DNA of 64,000 nucleotides from Fratercula arctica. Its lineage: Eukaryota; Chordata; Aves; Charadriiformes; Alcidae. Positions 48,666 to 61,800 of this stretch are shown here, piece after piece. The number at the start of each line of letters is the position of its first letter. Position 1 is the stretch's first letter. The notes under the pieces were generated by a model. That model was not told where the DNA came from. It ran no database searches and was given only the letters and a program-made list of their open reading frames with translations. Both the position numbers and the translations under genes were made by a program. The DNA lies in NCBI GenBank assembly GCA_947846985.1, contig CANTUZ010000004.1, forward strand, positions 4,888,927 through 4,952,926. Reading direction: 5' to 3'.

Positions 48666-49026
48666 CATAGAATCATAGAATTGTTAGGGTTGGAAGGGAC
48701 CTTAAAGATCATCTAGTTCTAACCCCCCTGCCATGGGCAGGGACATCCTCAACCAGATTAGGTTGCTCAGAGCCCCATCCAGCCTGGCCTTAAAAACTTC
48801 CAGGGATGGGGCTTCCACCGCCTCTCTGGGTAATCTGTTCCAGGGTCTCACCACCCTCATGGTGAAGAACTTCTTCCCAACGTCCAGTCTGAATTGTCCC
48901 ATCTCTAGTTTTAATCCATTCCCTCTAGTCCTACCGTTACGCGACATCCTAAAAAGTCCCTCACCAGCTTTCTTGTAGGCCCCCTTAAGATACTGGTAGG
49001 CCACTATAAGGTCTCCTCGGAGCAGC
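48666..49026 (-). mobile_element. CR1 LINE 3' fragment, antisense
   Basis: The + strand begins catagaatcatagaattg, the complement of the CR1 ATTCTATG tail, then gggttggaagggacct and the rest of the avian CR1 3' end. On the minus strand a 108-codon frame (49028 to 48702) is uninterrupted and encodes the C-terminus of CR1 ORF2, with motifs GDLIVAYQYLKGAY, GKKFFTMRVVRPWNRLPREA and FKARLDGALSNL. The element is 5' truncated at about 49026, as is usual for CR1. The preserved frame and intact tail suggest it is younger than the copy at 3819. No target-site duplication is expected for CR1 and none is seen. It has no promoter or RT domain and cannot move. Confidence 0.97.
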
Positions 49027-52000
49027 ATTATACTTAAACTCTAAATGAATACAGTGTTTCTGTGGCTAGAAGGAATACCAACCTCAATCTGGCAGCCAAA
49101 TAGTGTGTTATATTCTGACATATTTTCAAAAGGGTGAGCAGTGCATCCTTTCCTTCCATCTCTTAATTAGTGGCATCCCTGCTGCAGTCTGTGGCCACTC
49201 AAGTGTCTAACCTGTTGATCATCCTTCGTCTGGTGCTGCATTATGTCATCTGACTGTCATAACTTGTGAATTGAGACCTAGAGTAATTGCTTAGGATACT
49301 ACCCCATGTCTTGTTTCCTGAAATCCTGATTCTTCTCCCTCCACTGAACTGTGAGGCTACTAATGGTATTCCCATCGACTGCTCATCTAAAAAAAGCAAC
49401 GTGTGTCAATCTGTGTACTGACACCAGTGCACAGAGCAGAGCACAAAATAGAAATGTACTAAGCTGGCGTTTGCTTTCTGTGACTGATACCAGAGCAAAA
49501 GGGAATCTTCAAGCAAAGGACTTGCAGACTATCCTTCTAGAGGATGCACCAGGCAGCTGCTGTGTATAGCACTAACCTTGCAGCATGATTAAATGTCACA
49601 GCTCCTCCTTTCACCAGCTGAGACTAAAACAATATTTTGGTATCTGCTTAATGCTCACTGCCTCAAACACTGTCCTTGCTTAAATACATTCTCTCTAAAT
49701 CATTCTTTTTCCTTTCTAAAACATCTGATACTTTTTATGACCAGTACACCCAAAATGAGCTCATAGCATATGCTCCAGGAGCTGCTGTAGGGGAATAGAA
49801 TGTCAGAGATGGCCAATTGGGCAAGTGTCACCCTGTGGAAGTAAAGGAAAAGCTGATCATCAGCCCCTTGGCTGTGTTCTGAACTGCACAGCTGCTGTTC
49901 GTCTGGATCAGAGACCATCCTACATTTGTTACTGCTTTCATGGTGATGGGGGGGGTTCTGGTTGGATTTTTTTGTTTCTGTTTGTTTAACCTGACCTGAA
50001 ATCAGCTGGAAAGTGTCTGCAGTGCTGAAGGAGTTCAAGATTATTTGGAGATGCTTTTTTAGTTATTGAAATTCTTTTCTTTCCTCCTTTAGGGAAATAG
50101 CTGAAAGAAAGGGGTGGAAATGTGGGCAGGACTATGTTGTGAAAAGTAATGATGTCTTGAGCACCGGTTTGTGACATAATGTAGGGGAAGGTTGGTGTCA
50201 CCACATAATGAAGCTGATGGTGAAGCAGTAGTGTTTCAGCAGCTAGTAATTTGACTTCTCCTTCAGAACCTCTCAAGGGTCTTGGTGTGTGAAGATGTCA
50301 TGTGCTGTGAAATGTTGTTTTAACTCCTCCTTAAAGTTTTTCCATGTTAAATACTGAACTTTTGGTTGGTTAGAGATTTAACAGATTTTCACATTGTGTT
50401 ATGAAATATCTGTAGGCTCATTTAGTTGCTTTGAGTATAGAGAGGTCATTCTGCTTTCTGTCATAGCTTAGTTAAACAGTTGTTGGAATGCATAGGCATC
50501 TAATAGTATTCTTCAAGGATTTTATAATAATTTCTTCACTAGTATGTGTTGAAAGATATATAGCAGTGACTGGAAAGGAAGCTTTTGGTAGATGTCAATA
50601 AGAGATATTTGTGTCAGTATTGTCACTTCTTCATTTGAGTACTCTTAATATTTGGTTTCGCTATTTCCCCCTTAAATGTAATCAGAATTGTATCTGGGAC
50701 TAAATTACCCTGAAGATCTTTGTTTTATGTGATTGGAGTTCAGAAGTCAGACCTTTTTTATTGGCATCTTCCCCCCCCCAATGATATTTCTTACATTCTA
50801 GATACACACTGAAAAGGAAATGTTCTTGCTTCCAATACTATGAAAGGTGTATATATATGATATCATTATTATAAAAGTTGTGAAGAATGACAGGAAAAAT
50901 ATAGTAGCCTGATGCTTTTGGAACTCCTAGAGTAGATGTGATCTATGTGTGGGTTTTTTCAGGAATCTTTTCTTGTTTCTGCATCCTGATTTTCATAAAT
51001 AATCTAACTTGTTTTTATAAATTACAAGGTTATCTAACTCATCGACAGTGTAAACTGTGTTAAGGTTCAGTTTTCCTTGGAAATGTTATGGTTTACCTGA
51101 TGCATCTCTTGTAAGAAATCAAACCCCCAGATTTTGGATACGTAAAAGCTATGACTAACATGAGAACAGCTAAAAAGAGTAAGAGATAGAAGCTATTGAA
51201 TGTACTGATGTTTTCCCAGTGCACCATGATTACAAGAACATCTGTTTTGAGTAGTGATGTGCTGATCAACTGTGGAAATTCTGTGTTCAGTGGCTCTTGA
51301 CACTTCTTATTTCTCCCATGTGGAGGAGTGATGGAGTGGCTGAAAATAGAGCTGTGGTTGAAAGTACAGATGGACAATGATTCAAAACCTTGGGAGGAAA
51401 AAAATTGTATTGCTGCCTGGAGTTAGGCATGTCTGTCTGGTTTTAAATATTGTGACTTTTATTTGAAGCTCTATTTTTGACATCGATTCAATGAGAGGAA
51501 AATGCACAATACTATGGCTAACACGTAACACTGCGGGAGCGAATAGATGGAATAAATGTTAAGCTAAGATGGGTTCAACACTACAAAGCTCAAGTGAGTG
51601 CAAGAGAAGTTTTTAAAATCCAGTAATTTCTCACTGCCAGTAAATCGCAAGTATGTATTGCATGCCTGGTTAAGCCTAGCTGACTTCGACTGAAGTTCAG
51701 TTATGTTCTCTGGCTTTGTAAAAGCATGCATACTCTGTCTTTAAATCTGCTGCGGTTAAGAGCAATCTGGTTAACTTCAAAGGTTGAGCTGCGGATTTCT
51801 GTCTGGAGCTCTGAGAAGCGTATGCCATCTGGCTTGGCATATTGGTTGGCTATAGAGAGGCCACACTTGAATTATAATATGATAAATTGAGAATGTTCTT
51901 GTGGAAGGACCATTTGTTGTCCATAATAAACCAGTTCTTGATTTATGCTGATGCACCTGTTATGTGTTAGGTTGTTGTCAAAAGTAGCTTCAGAAACACA

Positions 52001-55000
52001 TGCACCCATACTCAAGTCTGCATACCAGTTTTTCCCTGAGTCTTGTATGCGTGCAAAACGGGTAAAAAATAAAACCTGTTTTGGGGTTTTATGCCTTTTC
52101 TGTCTGCACAATAGGTGTCACAAAATGCTGATCAGCAGGGAGCAGGCTTCTTACTTCATGTGCATCTTGGCTGATGGTAGGCAGGAGGGGGTTGCTGTTG
52201 CATCTAGCATGTGTTCAAGGGGTGCCTATCTTAGAGATCAGGCATCTGCCTCTTACCTCTACAGTCAGATGATTGGGTGATAAATTATCTGAAGGGAGTT
52301 GTAATCAAATGTAGTTATAGGCACTAGTGTTGCTTTGCATTAAAACAAGATTTCATCAGTAAATCAACGTGACCAAAACAAACCTTAATACAAATAGTCT
52401 CAACAAAGATATTTGCTGTAGCTACTGCTGTAGACATGCAGCTTCACTGCTATATACAAGATGAGATCTTCAAGCTCTCTAGAGCACAAGTAGCATTTAG
52501 CAGAATTAAATGTGAATGTTACAGAATCTGTAGTTCTGCAGGCTGCTGTCAGTTCTTTGGAACATGAACGATCGTGATTGAACAGGTAAGAAATTGCATT
52601 AAATTCAAAGTTGAGCGTGATGTACTGAAGTACTTTGCAGGATGTAGGACAAAATGCTTGGTGCTATAGGAAGCTAACCTATGAGCCTATGATTTAGTGT
52701 TGTGGCTGGTTGCTTGAAAAGCTGCTTGGGTAGGTTTGGGGCTTCATTATTCCATTAGCTGGTGAAAAATCCTTAAAACATGAACATAATGTGTTGTGAA
52801 ATGAAAAAAAACCTGCAAAATAATCATACATTTATTTAATCTAACTTGAAGTCCTGTAAAAGAAGGATAATTTAGGTATCTGCTTGAGGTAGTTCTAACC
52901 CTAAATCACAACGTGCTCTAATGCCTTAGGAAATTTGATGGTAATGGTCCATCTTCACATATAACTTTAGTTAGAAATATGTAACCTTTATCCAAAAGGA
53001 ATTCATATAAATACCAAAAAAAAAAAACAAACCTCTGATTAGTTAACTTTTTCTAAAGCTTCATTCAAAATTGTCAAACACAACTTGGAGATAAATATTT
53101 TTATTTTTCATATTTTAAAAAGTTATTATTTGTACATCGTAACAATGTTTCTCCTTAAATAAAAGAAGTACAATGAAAAAGACCAAGTTCTGATTCTTTT
53201 GTTTGTTTTCAGAGGAAAATGACTGGAAACTCCTGGTACGGGGCAGTTACAGCATGAGTCTCAGTCTTCTAAACAACTGAGCTTTTCACTTGAAACTTAC
53301 TTAGACAGTAATACTATATCAAAGAGAACATATTGGTTAAAAGATTAATTATATAGAGCACACTGATGTTCTTCAGAGCTCTCTCCAGAGATTTTTGCCT
53401 TCTTAATGAACAAGCACTGTGTTTTGAGGCTGGGCCAGGTATGCCAGATTAGGTCTCCAGATAATCAAAATTAGTGATCATAAAACAGTTGCAGTGTTGT
53501 CAAGGAGAAAACACAATGGATGAAACTATATCTTTTTCAATTATTCAGTTATGTCATCATAGGAACAGGCCAAAATGATGTTACCTGATTTCCTTCTGGC
53601 ACAGCAAATTTCTTTAGGGGTTATGTGGGACACTATGGGGTCTGAAAAGCTGTGCCTTTGAATCCCTTCAGAATTGAGCAGAGGAAGGCACAGTATTCTT
53701 ATGGAAGCTGTTCTTTCCTTGTGCTGGCTGCCTTTCAACTGGATAAATTCCACAGGAAAGAAAGATGTCACTGATTTATGCACTGGTTACACATATGAAG
53801 GGAGTGGTAGTTGTGCTGTGTTCATCCCCGCCAGCATGGAACAGTTTAGCCCAGAGCATTTTCAGTATCTTCAGTGGTCTCTGATACTATTTCAGTGCTT
53901 CTTTTGTCAAAATCTCCTCTGGCTAGATGGCTCATTATTTGATCTTTTGGAAGTATTTGCCCAAAGCATCTTTATATTTTTGTTACATCGGTTCAGTGTT
54001 TTATCCATGGGATACCATTTATTGATTAGTTCTATTAGGCATGAGGAGAATACTATTTCTGAGCCTATCACAGTTTAATTTTTGTCAATATTTCTTTTTT
54101 TCTATTTTGACCCCCCAACACACTCTCCACAGCATAAAAGGCTTGATATGGTCTCTCCTTTGAGTATTTGAGTGTATGAGGGACTGCCAGATGGCCTGCT
54201 AACCTTGCTGTGTCCTCAGTTAGTGTACTTAGTGAGCCAAAATCCCCACCAGGTATCTCTTGGAATTCTGGCAGTCAGTGTTTCGGGTGCTTTTTCATAC
54301 GGTACAACCCAGAAGTGTTTCACGAGATCCTGATGCAGCTGATGTGTATGTATCAAAGTCCCTCTGGGCTCTAAAGCTCATTTAGAAAGGACAGTAATCT
54401 GGATCTAAAGGATTTGTGCAAGTTCATTAAAAAAATAATCATTTGCATTCCTCTTGTCCTTCTAATCAGTAAAATATGTCCCGATAAGTTTACGTTGCTT
54501 ATTAACTTTTTAAAATGGACCTTACTTTCTCATCTAATCCCATATTATGGATTACCAGTTCTGTTAGAAAGCAGCTTATTAAATATAATCAATTGCTCAT
54601 GCTTCCTGTGCTTTTTCCTTCATGATTTAAACTGATGTTCACCTTAAAACCTGCTGTTTACTGTCAGTTATTGTGGGTTGTTGTTTAAAATACGTGAGCT
54701 AACTGTACAGGCACTTCTGAGGTTTACTGGTGTTTTCTATGACTTCAAGCAGTTCAGCTGCAGCCATTAAACCCTGTGAGTCTTCTTCCCTTTGTTTTCC
54801 AGTACAGCAAGTTAAATAAACACAGTCCTCTTGAAATCAGTGGGATTGCATGAAAATTTTAAGGTTCTGCTTAAGGTTTTGCTGTTCATCTGTGTTAGCA
54901 CATTCTTCTAACTCCTTCAACTTCTTCCCCCTGCAACTTTTACACTTCTGAAGCTGTAAGTGAAGAATGACTCTTTATATCTTTTGACCGGTCTTCCAGG

Positions 55001-57906
55001 AAACGTTTTCTTTCAATATCAAAGGATAGAGGTTTGCTGGCATAGGTATGGTAAGTGGATCATAAGTAACACTTCACTCAGGCTTTTCATGGTTAAAGTA
55101 CTCTGTATATTTCTGACTTCTGGAATGTGATAGGTACCTGCCACAAAGAGGGTCAAGTTTTCAGATACAGGATTTTACTTTTTGTAAGTGTCAAAAACTG
55201 TCTGTAAGTTTTGGGGTTGTTTTTTTTTTATGCATTGTTAATGTATATTCGCTATGAATCATTTGTCTGTCAATGGTTGACTTGCATACAAAATATATTC
55301 TTTGACTGTTTAAATTGAGCACAGATATTGTGGAATTTCTTTGCTTTACCTTAATAAAATTCCACATTGCAAGTTTGAGCAAGGCACATTGTTCAGCTGC
55401 TATTGGAGGCATGTATATAATAAGACAGTACTTAGAGTTTATCTCCTTAATTTTGAAAAAGTGAGACTTTTCAAAAGTAGCAAAAAGCAAAAGTAGCTTG
55501 TAGTTGTGTGTACCAAGTGGTACCAGTGTACCACTGCTCTTTATGCACTAAGGTCTTTTTCTAAAGTCTGCGTCTATCATGGGGCCTATCTCTGATTTTT
55601 GTTTCTGATTTCTTTTTTGTAAAGACTTGCTGTTTGTCAGACAGAGAATCTCCTGCTGCTGTTGTAGATGAATGGAAAGCTGTATGAGTAGCTTACCATT
55701 TTTATTAGAGTAGCAAATGAAATGTATTGCAGTATGAAGTTTCTCTAAAGGTATCTGGTTTCTCCAATTCCTACTCACTTTGCATTGCTTTGTAATTTTT
55801 GTACATGTCTTTGTAACTTTGTCTTTAACTTTGTACTTATATGGTCTGTAATAGTTTTGTCTTTAATATAACAAAAGTAGAGCTATATTAACGTATAATT
55901 AATAGGAGTTACAAAGCATGCAAAACTAAAGCAGTATTTCAAACAAAGCTAGAGAAGATCTGGTGTTAATTAATATCTGCAGTTAATTCAAATGAAAGGT
56001 GGAAAATCCCTCAAGCCCCGCCCCATCAAATCTATATGTAGTAACACTAGATGTGGGGTGAGAAGGAAGTCTTGTGAAGAAGCCTGTAGCAGCATATAAA
56101 TTTTATGTTAGGAACTTAAATAACTGGCTCAAATACTGGCAGGGAGCAGTGAGCTTAGTGTAGACTTGCATAACTTTAAAACAAACAAACAGAAAAAACC
56201 CCAACCATCCCCAAAACTTAGTAAGACCCTCAGTTTGGAGCTGTTCCTGCCTTGTCTTCTGTGTTGTTCTATGTAGAAGTGTTTTTGCGGCAGCATGCCA
56301 GCAGTCTGGAAACTTATTTTTACAGAGTTCCAGAAAGTCCGATCTAAACTTGGAATAACCCAACCTTCAAAATCATGACCCATCCCTTTGTGGGTGGTTC
56401 CTTTTCTTTCTGAGGCATGGACAAAGGCAGCTAGGTGCTGGGGAAGAGGGAGAGAGAGATTTGGTACTGTTCACAGCTATGTAGAGCAGAGAGTGGTATT
56501 GTCAGGGCTACTCTGAGTGAGTCTTAAAAGAACCAAGAGAGAAGAACTGCTTTTTAAAGGAACAGTTATATCCTGAGCGAAATCCTCGCTATGCTGATGT
56601 TATCTTAGATGCTTTGATTTTGCTTTCTTTACTTACAATGTATTATTTTTGTTTTAATTACATTGTTCTAATTTTTTCTCAGGCTCACCACAAATATTGC
56701 AAAATCTGAGTTAGACTTGGAGGGAAAGGAAGGTTAACAAAGTGGAAAAAAAACCTACCTGAATTTAAAGATTTTTCCTTGCAAGTTTAAGAAAGAAAAA
56801 AAAAAAATATTGAATAGTGTTTGGTTTTTCTGTTGTTCAGCTGTGGAATTCAAACATATGTTTCAAATGAAAACTTGACATGGTGTTTTGTATATCAGTT
56901 TTTCATGTTCTTATTTTCAGTCCAACTCTATTATTATACTCGTAGGAGGGGAAAAGTAAAAAATGTAATGCATGTCTCAAGTTTATGCATAACAAAAAAG
57001 GCTCAGATAACCTAATGGGGGCCCTTGAATGGGATTTGAATGGGATTTATTGGCATAGTGTACTTCTGCTAGTTTACTACTATACCTTACTCCTCCCATC
57101 ACTAAATGGTACGTCACTAGTACAACTAGTGACAAACTTTTTGTTGGAACTTAACTTATTTCCACAAATACTCCTTTTTAGAACAGAATATCGCAATTTT
57201 TATTTTTTTTAAATATGGAGCTCTTTGGTATAAGCTTGCAATCCATTTATGTGCTTTCAAAGTCAGTTAAATGTTTTTTTGTGTGCACCTGTGCATATAG
57301 ATAAATGTCCTCCTCTAAATGTTTGTGATCGAACCTTACCAAAGTTGGCCAAGTGCAACTTGTTTGACTTGTGTTCACCTGCACACTGACATGTCTATTA
57401 GCAGCTGATAACCTTTTCAGTTTGTTTGCTTCTCTTGAAGCTGCCCTATTTTAGGAAAAAAAAATTAAGAGCAGTCCCCACTACTCTTAGTTCGGGCAAT
57501 ATACTTAGTATATTTGTATCCTGACATGATTTGTGTGAGGATGGCGGTTTTAAATTATGAATGGCCAAGTTGGGAATCCATCCCTTGAAGACAGATACAC
57601 TTCCAAATATGCTACAAAGCATTAATGGACATCTGTCCGTGAAGAAACTGGCTGGGAGTCTTGTTCACGCAAAGACTGTCTGGGAAAGAATTTTAATGAT
57701 GGCTTTCTGGATTTAGGAAAGAATCCCTTATTTTCCTGCTGTGCTTAGAGGAGAAATAGAGAGTGTTGTTTAACTGATCGAAATGGTGTCAAGGCACAGA
57801 CTTAAACTTGAATCCCCAAATTGTTTTGCTGCAGCTTTACTTCAGTAGCAACCATGGACTGTTTTAGAGGGAGAGATGATGCTAGTTGTTGCTAATTTCT
57901 GCCCTA
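49027..57906 (+). other. Putative first intron, middle part
   Basis: No exon is supported. An acceptor-like tract before 50092 (ttctttcctcctttag) is followed by a phase-compatible frame of 27 codons without any donor. Another before 53211 gives a stop in the required phase. The longest open frame (53674-54078) has no splice sites or codon bias. In sampled lines (50101-50220) G exceeds C about threefold on the + strand. Confidence 0.45.
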
Positions 57907-57940
57907 CACACCCCCCCCCACCCCACCCCCCCCCCCCGCC
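57907..57940 (+). repeat. C-rich homopolymeric tract
   Basis: Runs of 9, 4 and 12 C separated by single A, then GCC. The minus strand has G-runs long enough to form a G-quadruplex. Long C runs are also prone to length error in assemblies. Confidence 0.9.
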
Positions 57941-58649
57941 TCTTTTATATTTGACAGCTTCTATGTAAAAACCAGTAAGTGCAAAGCTGTATTTTTAAAG
58001 ATAAAAAATGATGTTAAAATGGCATTTTCACTAAAACATACTGCGTTTGGGGGAGAGGAGGGGGGGAAAAAAACCCCAAACCTAAGTGCAGCACACTCTC
58101 CCTATTTCATAATAGAAAAGTAGTATCTGTTTTGCAGAAATAAATTGTCAATATGTAGCAGTCTACCAAAAAAAGTTCTTTCACATCACCTGCTGAAGGG
58201 TAGTCTTTAGGATACAGCTTGTAGTCCAAGGAAAAGAATATGCCGTCCAAGAAGACAAAAGTGGAAATGGAATATTTCTTTATTTTCCTCTAGATAAGAG
58301 TATTTGCAGGTTGTATTTTGTAGTTCATTTAGTGATGAGGTTTTCACAGTTACAGTGCAGTCAGAAGACAAAGTAGACCTTAGGAGGCAGACAGTAGAAG
58401 TAAATAGATCATAACTAAGTGTACCTATTGTAAATAAACTTGAAACTTTTTTAGATATGTTAATGTAAGTGTGAAGGGCAGTTATAGAAACTAGAGAAAA
58501 GAAAATTGACATTTATGGATGACTAGTGTGATAATTATTTCCCTTTCATAATGAAGCATATATTCCAGCCCAGAGCAATGAGAAAAGTTGCGATTACCCA
58601 CCTTTTTCTTTATTGAACTGGAGTGTGGGCAGCCTTGATGAGATAAAAA

Positions 58650-58767
58650 AGATGACACTGGGGAACTTGCCTAAAGGTCTTACAGTATTTGTAGAATATT
58701 CACATGCAACAGCTCAGCACTATACAGAAATAGCAAGGCTGGCACTGAACCAAGCCAGCTCCCAACC
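58650..58767 (-). mobile_element. Possible MIR-like SINE relic, antisense
   Basis: The phrases gacactggggaacttgccta(aaggtc) and then gcaaggctggcactgaaccaa, ending gctcccaacca, recall the complement of MIR (aactgaggc...gacttgcccaaggtca...gcagagctgggaatagaacc...tgactccca). The region between is unlike MIR. A weak call. Confidence 0.3.
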
Positions 58768-58823
58768 AATAAACTATACTGGGCTTATAATGCCCAATAA
58801 ACTATACTGGGCTTATAATGCCC
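58768..58823 (+). repeat. Perfect 28-bp tandem duplication
   Basis: A 28-base unit beginning aataaactatactgggct and ending ataatgccc occurs at 58768-58795 and again at 58796-58823 without a mismatch, so the duplication is recent. Confidence 0.95.
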
Positions 58824-61800
58824 TGCCTCTTGGCAAAGAGCCTCCCCAGGCCAATTTGAATATCTCTGCATCTCTCAGAGATAATGAGAAATGATCCATT
58901 TGATATGTTCACGGTGGAATGTGATTCTATGAAAATGGTCATGAGCATCACAGCAGCAATCCTGGATTGACAGGATATAAGACTTGGTACTGACTGTTTT
59001 TAGCAATACATGATTGTGTCACTATGTTTATGTAGGGACTTCTAGGTTTATTGCTCTCAGAGCAAAATGTAGTAAGTGATGTCTTGAAACTGAACCTTGG
59101 CTAATCAAAACCAGAAATCAAATGCACTTCATTGCTAGGGAGGATGAGTACCAGTTAGAACTAAGAAGTTGTGGAAAAAGTCGTGGAACTAATGGTTGCA
59201 ATTTGGCTTATATTTAGATACTTGTTATGTGAAAATTAGAATGGTTATCCACAGCAAGAGAAATCTTAGGATATCATTGCTTGTATAGTGTGCTTGGGAG
59301 CTTAATGGATTGTATCTGCCCAGTTTATTTAATTATAAAAGGATGCCAGTATTGTTCTTAAATTTTTTGTCACACATCCTATCCAGCAGCCCAAGAGATA
59401 AAAGTGACTCAGGGACTGGAGAGGTAAAGTTTTATGGCAGTAATAGAACCTTGTTTCCTACATTGATCTCAGGTTTTTGCTTGTCTGAAAGCAGTCATTA
59501 TAGGGGCTGCCAGGAGGACAGAGAACAAGGTGTTCTGTTCTTCCTGTTGTATAATGAAGATATATGCAGTTATGTGTGAATTAAGATGGAAGAAGAAAAA
59601 TAATAAACTGTGGAGAAATAGAAATCCTTATGTTATGGGGAAACGTGGGGTCATATTGTGGATCACAGCTAATACGTGGTAATAATGGCCATGGTATGCT
59701 TAACATTTTGGAACCTATTGTATTTCCCATTTGGATTAAATTAAATACATACATCATTCTAACAAACCTCTCACAGCAGATTGTGAACTTTGGAAGTGGG
59801 GAAGGGAATTACTGGCAATGTATTTCATACTGGTGTTCCTCTGTCTAGTGATTCAATTATTTTCCCATAAAGAATTTACGGTTTCTAGACAACAGATGTT
59901 GGTCAGCTTGTGAATAGACATTGCTGAAGGTGGAGTGAAAAATGACCTTCAAATACAATAAACTCAACAGCAATTATTTATCTTATTGTCTAAGAGACAG
60001 GCCTAATAACCCATTTAAAAATAAGAGGGAAAGAGAACTAGGACACAGTCGAATTGCTGTGCCAGAACCCTATGATCAAGAGCTGATCTCAAATACAAGA
60101 GGAGTCTGAGATACCAAATCATGGTAGTTCATCAGCAAGACTTGTGACTGATGGAAACAGGGATAAAAGATAGCTGTCTTTAAAATAGTTATCTGAGTAT
60201 AGGAAGGTAGTTGTGGAAATCTATCCCTTCTTGATTTTTCAACATCATGTTAACTTCTATAAAATGATGTACATGAACATCTTAGGAAATGGGCTCACAG
60301 AAGGACATTTTTTAAACAATTGCAAGTTAAACCAGTTATGACATACAAAGAGGATTTCTGTGCCAAGTAATACACTTTTGAGAAGACACCAGCTAAGTAA
60401 CAACAGTGATCACTATTTTTCTCCTTATAGTCATTTGTGAGACAAAAAAATAAAAAAATCCTTTTCTGGTAATTAAATGCAAAGAGGTTTTGTTTTGTTT
60501 TTTTAAGGAGGACTTTAGTTTCTGTTTTGGAAACCTGTACTTACTGTTTCATTTATACATAATATTCAAGCAGGTTTGGGTACACAGGGTGTTGCAGGAG
60601 TGGCAGGGCGACTTTTTTGTTTTTACACGCTAAAAATCTTCTACTGAAGTTTCATAAAAAATATATAAAGTAGCGATACAGGCTTCATGCCTGCCCAATC
60701 CACATAAAGCAGAGAGCCAAAATAAGTGTACTGTAGAAGTCAACACTGAAATTCATTTTTAAATACTTTAATATATGGCTTGTACAGATTCATGCATTTA
60801 ACACCTAAGCTTTGCCTGTACAACCATAACTTCATATATTTTAGATGAACTGTGTGTGTAAGGACTGCTACTTACTGAAGAGATCCACATCTACCCTATT
60901 TAGAGGGAGCAAGCAGGGGAAAAGTATCTTGTTTCTATTTAGAAAACACATTTATAAAATGAGTATTAAATTTAAGTGGTGCTAAAAAGCTTTTGCTGAT
61001 GTACTTGGGTAAAGATGTTAATCAAGCATTGCTGGTGATATCTCCTGTGTGATAAATGTAGGGATGTATTACAAGAGTAACAGCTGGACAACGATTGTTT
61101 TTTTTCTTTTTAAAAAAGTTTTTGCATGTCTTTTACTAAGTATTAAAAACCATTTCCAAAATTAACCTTGCAAACTGTGGGGAAAGGTAGCTTAGAAATA
61201 GCAATTTTTTTTTTATCTCTAGGATACACAGTGATTCTGTAGCTTGATTGGTAAGGATAAGACTCCAGAATGAATTCAAGCTACTTAACTTGGACTGCAA
61301 TCCTTGTGGTCACTTGAAGGGTGGGGGGATAAAAAATAGTTCCTTTTGGTACTAGGTCTGCCACCCACCGAGGAACCAGGGCTGAGTGACCCTTGGGTGT
61401 CATTCTTAAATTGCAGCAGTTCTCTGGACTTGGTGGAATTCAGGCCATAGCCCAAAACGTGTTGAAGAAGCAAAGATGGAGCAAACATCTGGTCAATGTT
61501 AATTGAATAGGCTTAGGCAGGGAGGGAAACAATAACCATGTAATAAAAAAAGCACCAGAGGACAGTATAGGGAAAATCCTCCCATGTCTGCATATTTTCC
61601 TCTATTTAAGCCTCTAGGCTATTTAAACCTCTAGTTGCTTGAATTTCAGGCCTGTCGTCTTGCTTTACTCTTGCCAGATGTTTTACAGTTTAATGCAGTT
61701 ATGAACAGGCAATGGAAATAGTATCCTTACTGCAAAGCAGCAAACCCCTTTGGGTGTTTTGGTGTTAACGAATAGTGGAAGTTTATAAAATTAACATAAA

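Noticed and set aside
50092..50176. Acceptor-like site with phase-compatible frame, as second exon
   Set aside because: The frame ends in TGA after 27 codons with no donor; the peptide is not convincing as a terminal exon.
53674..54078. 134-codon open frame (+)
   Set aside because: Lies in the putative intron with no acceptor or donor and no coding bias.
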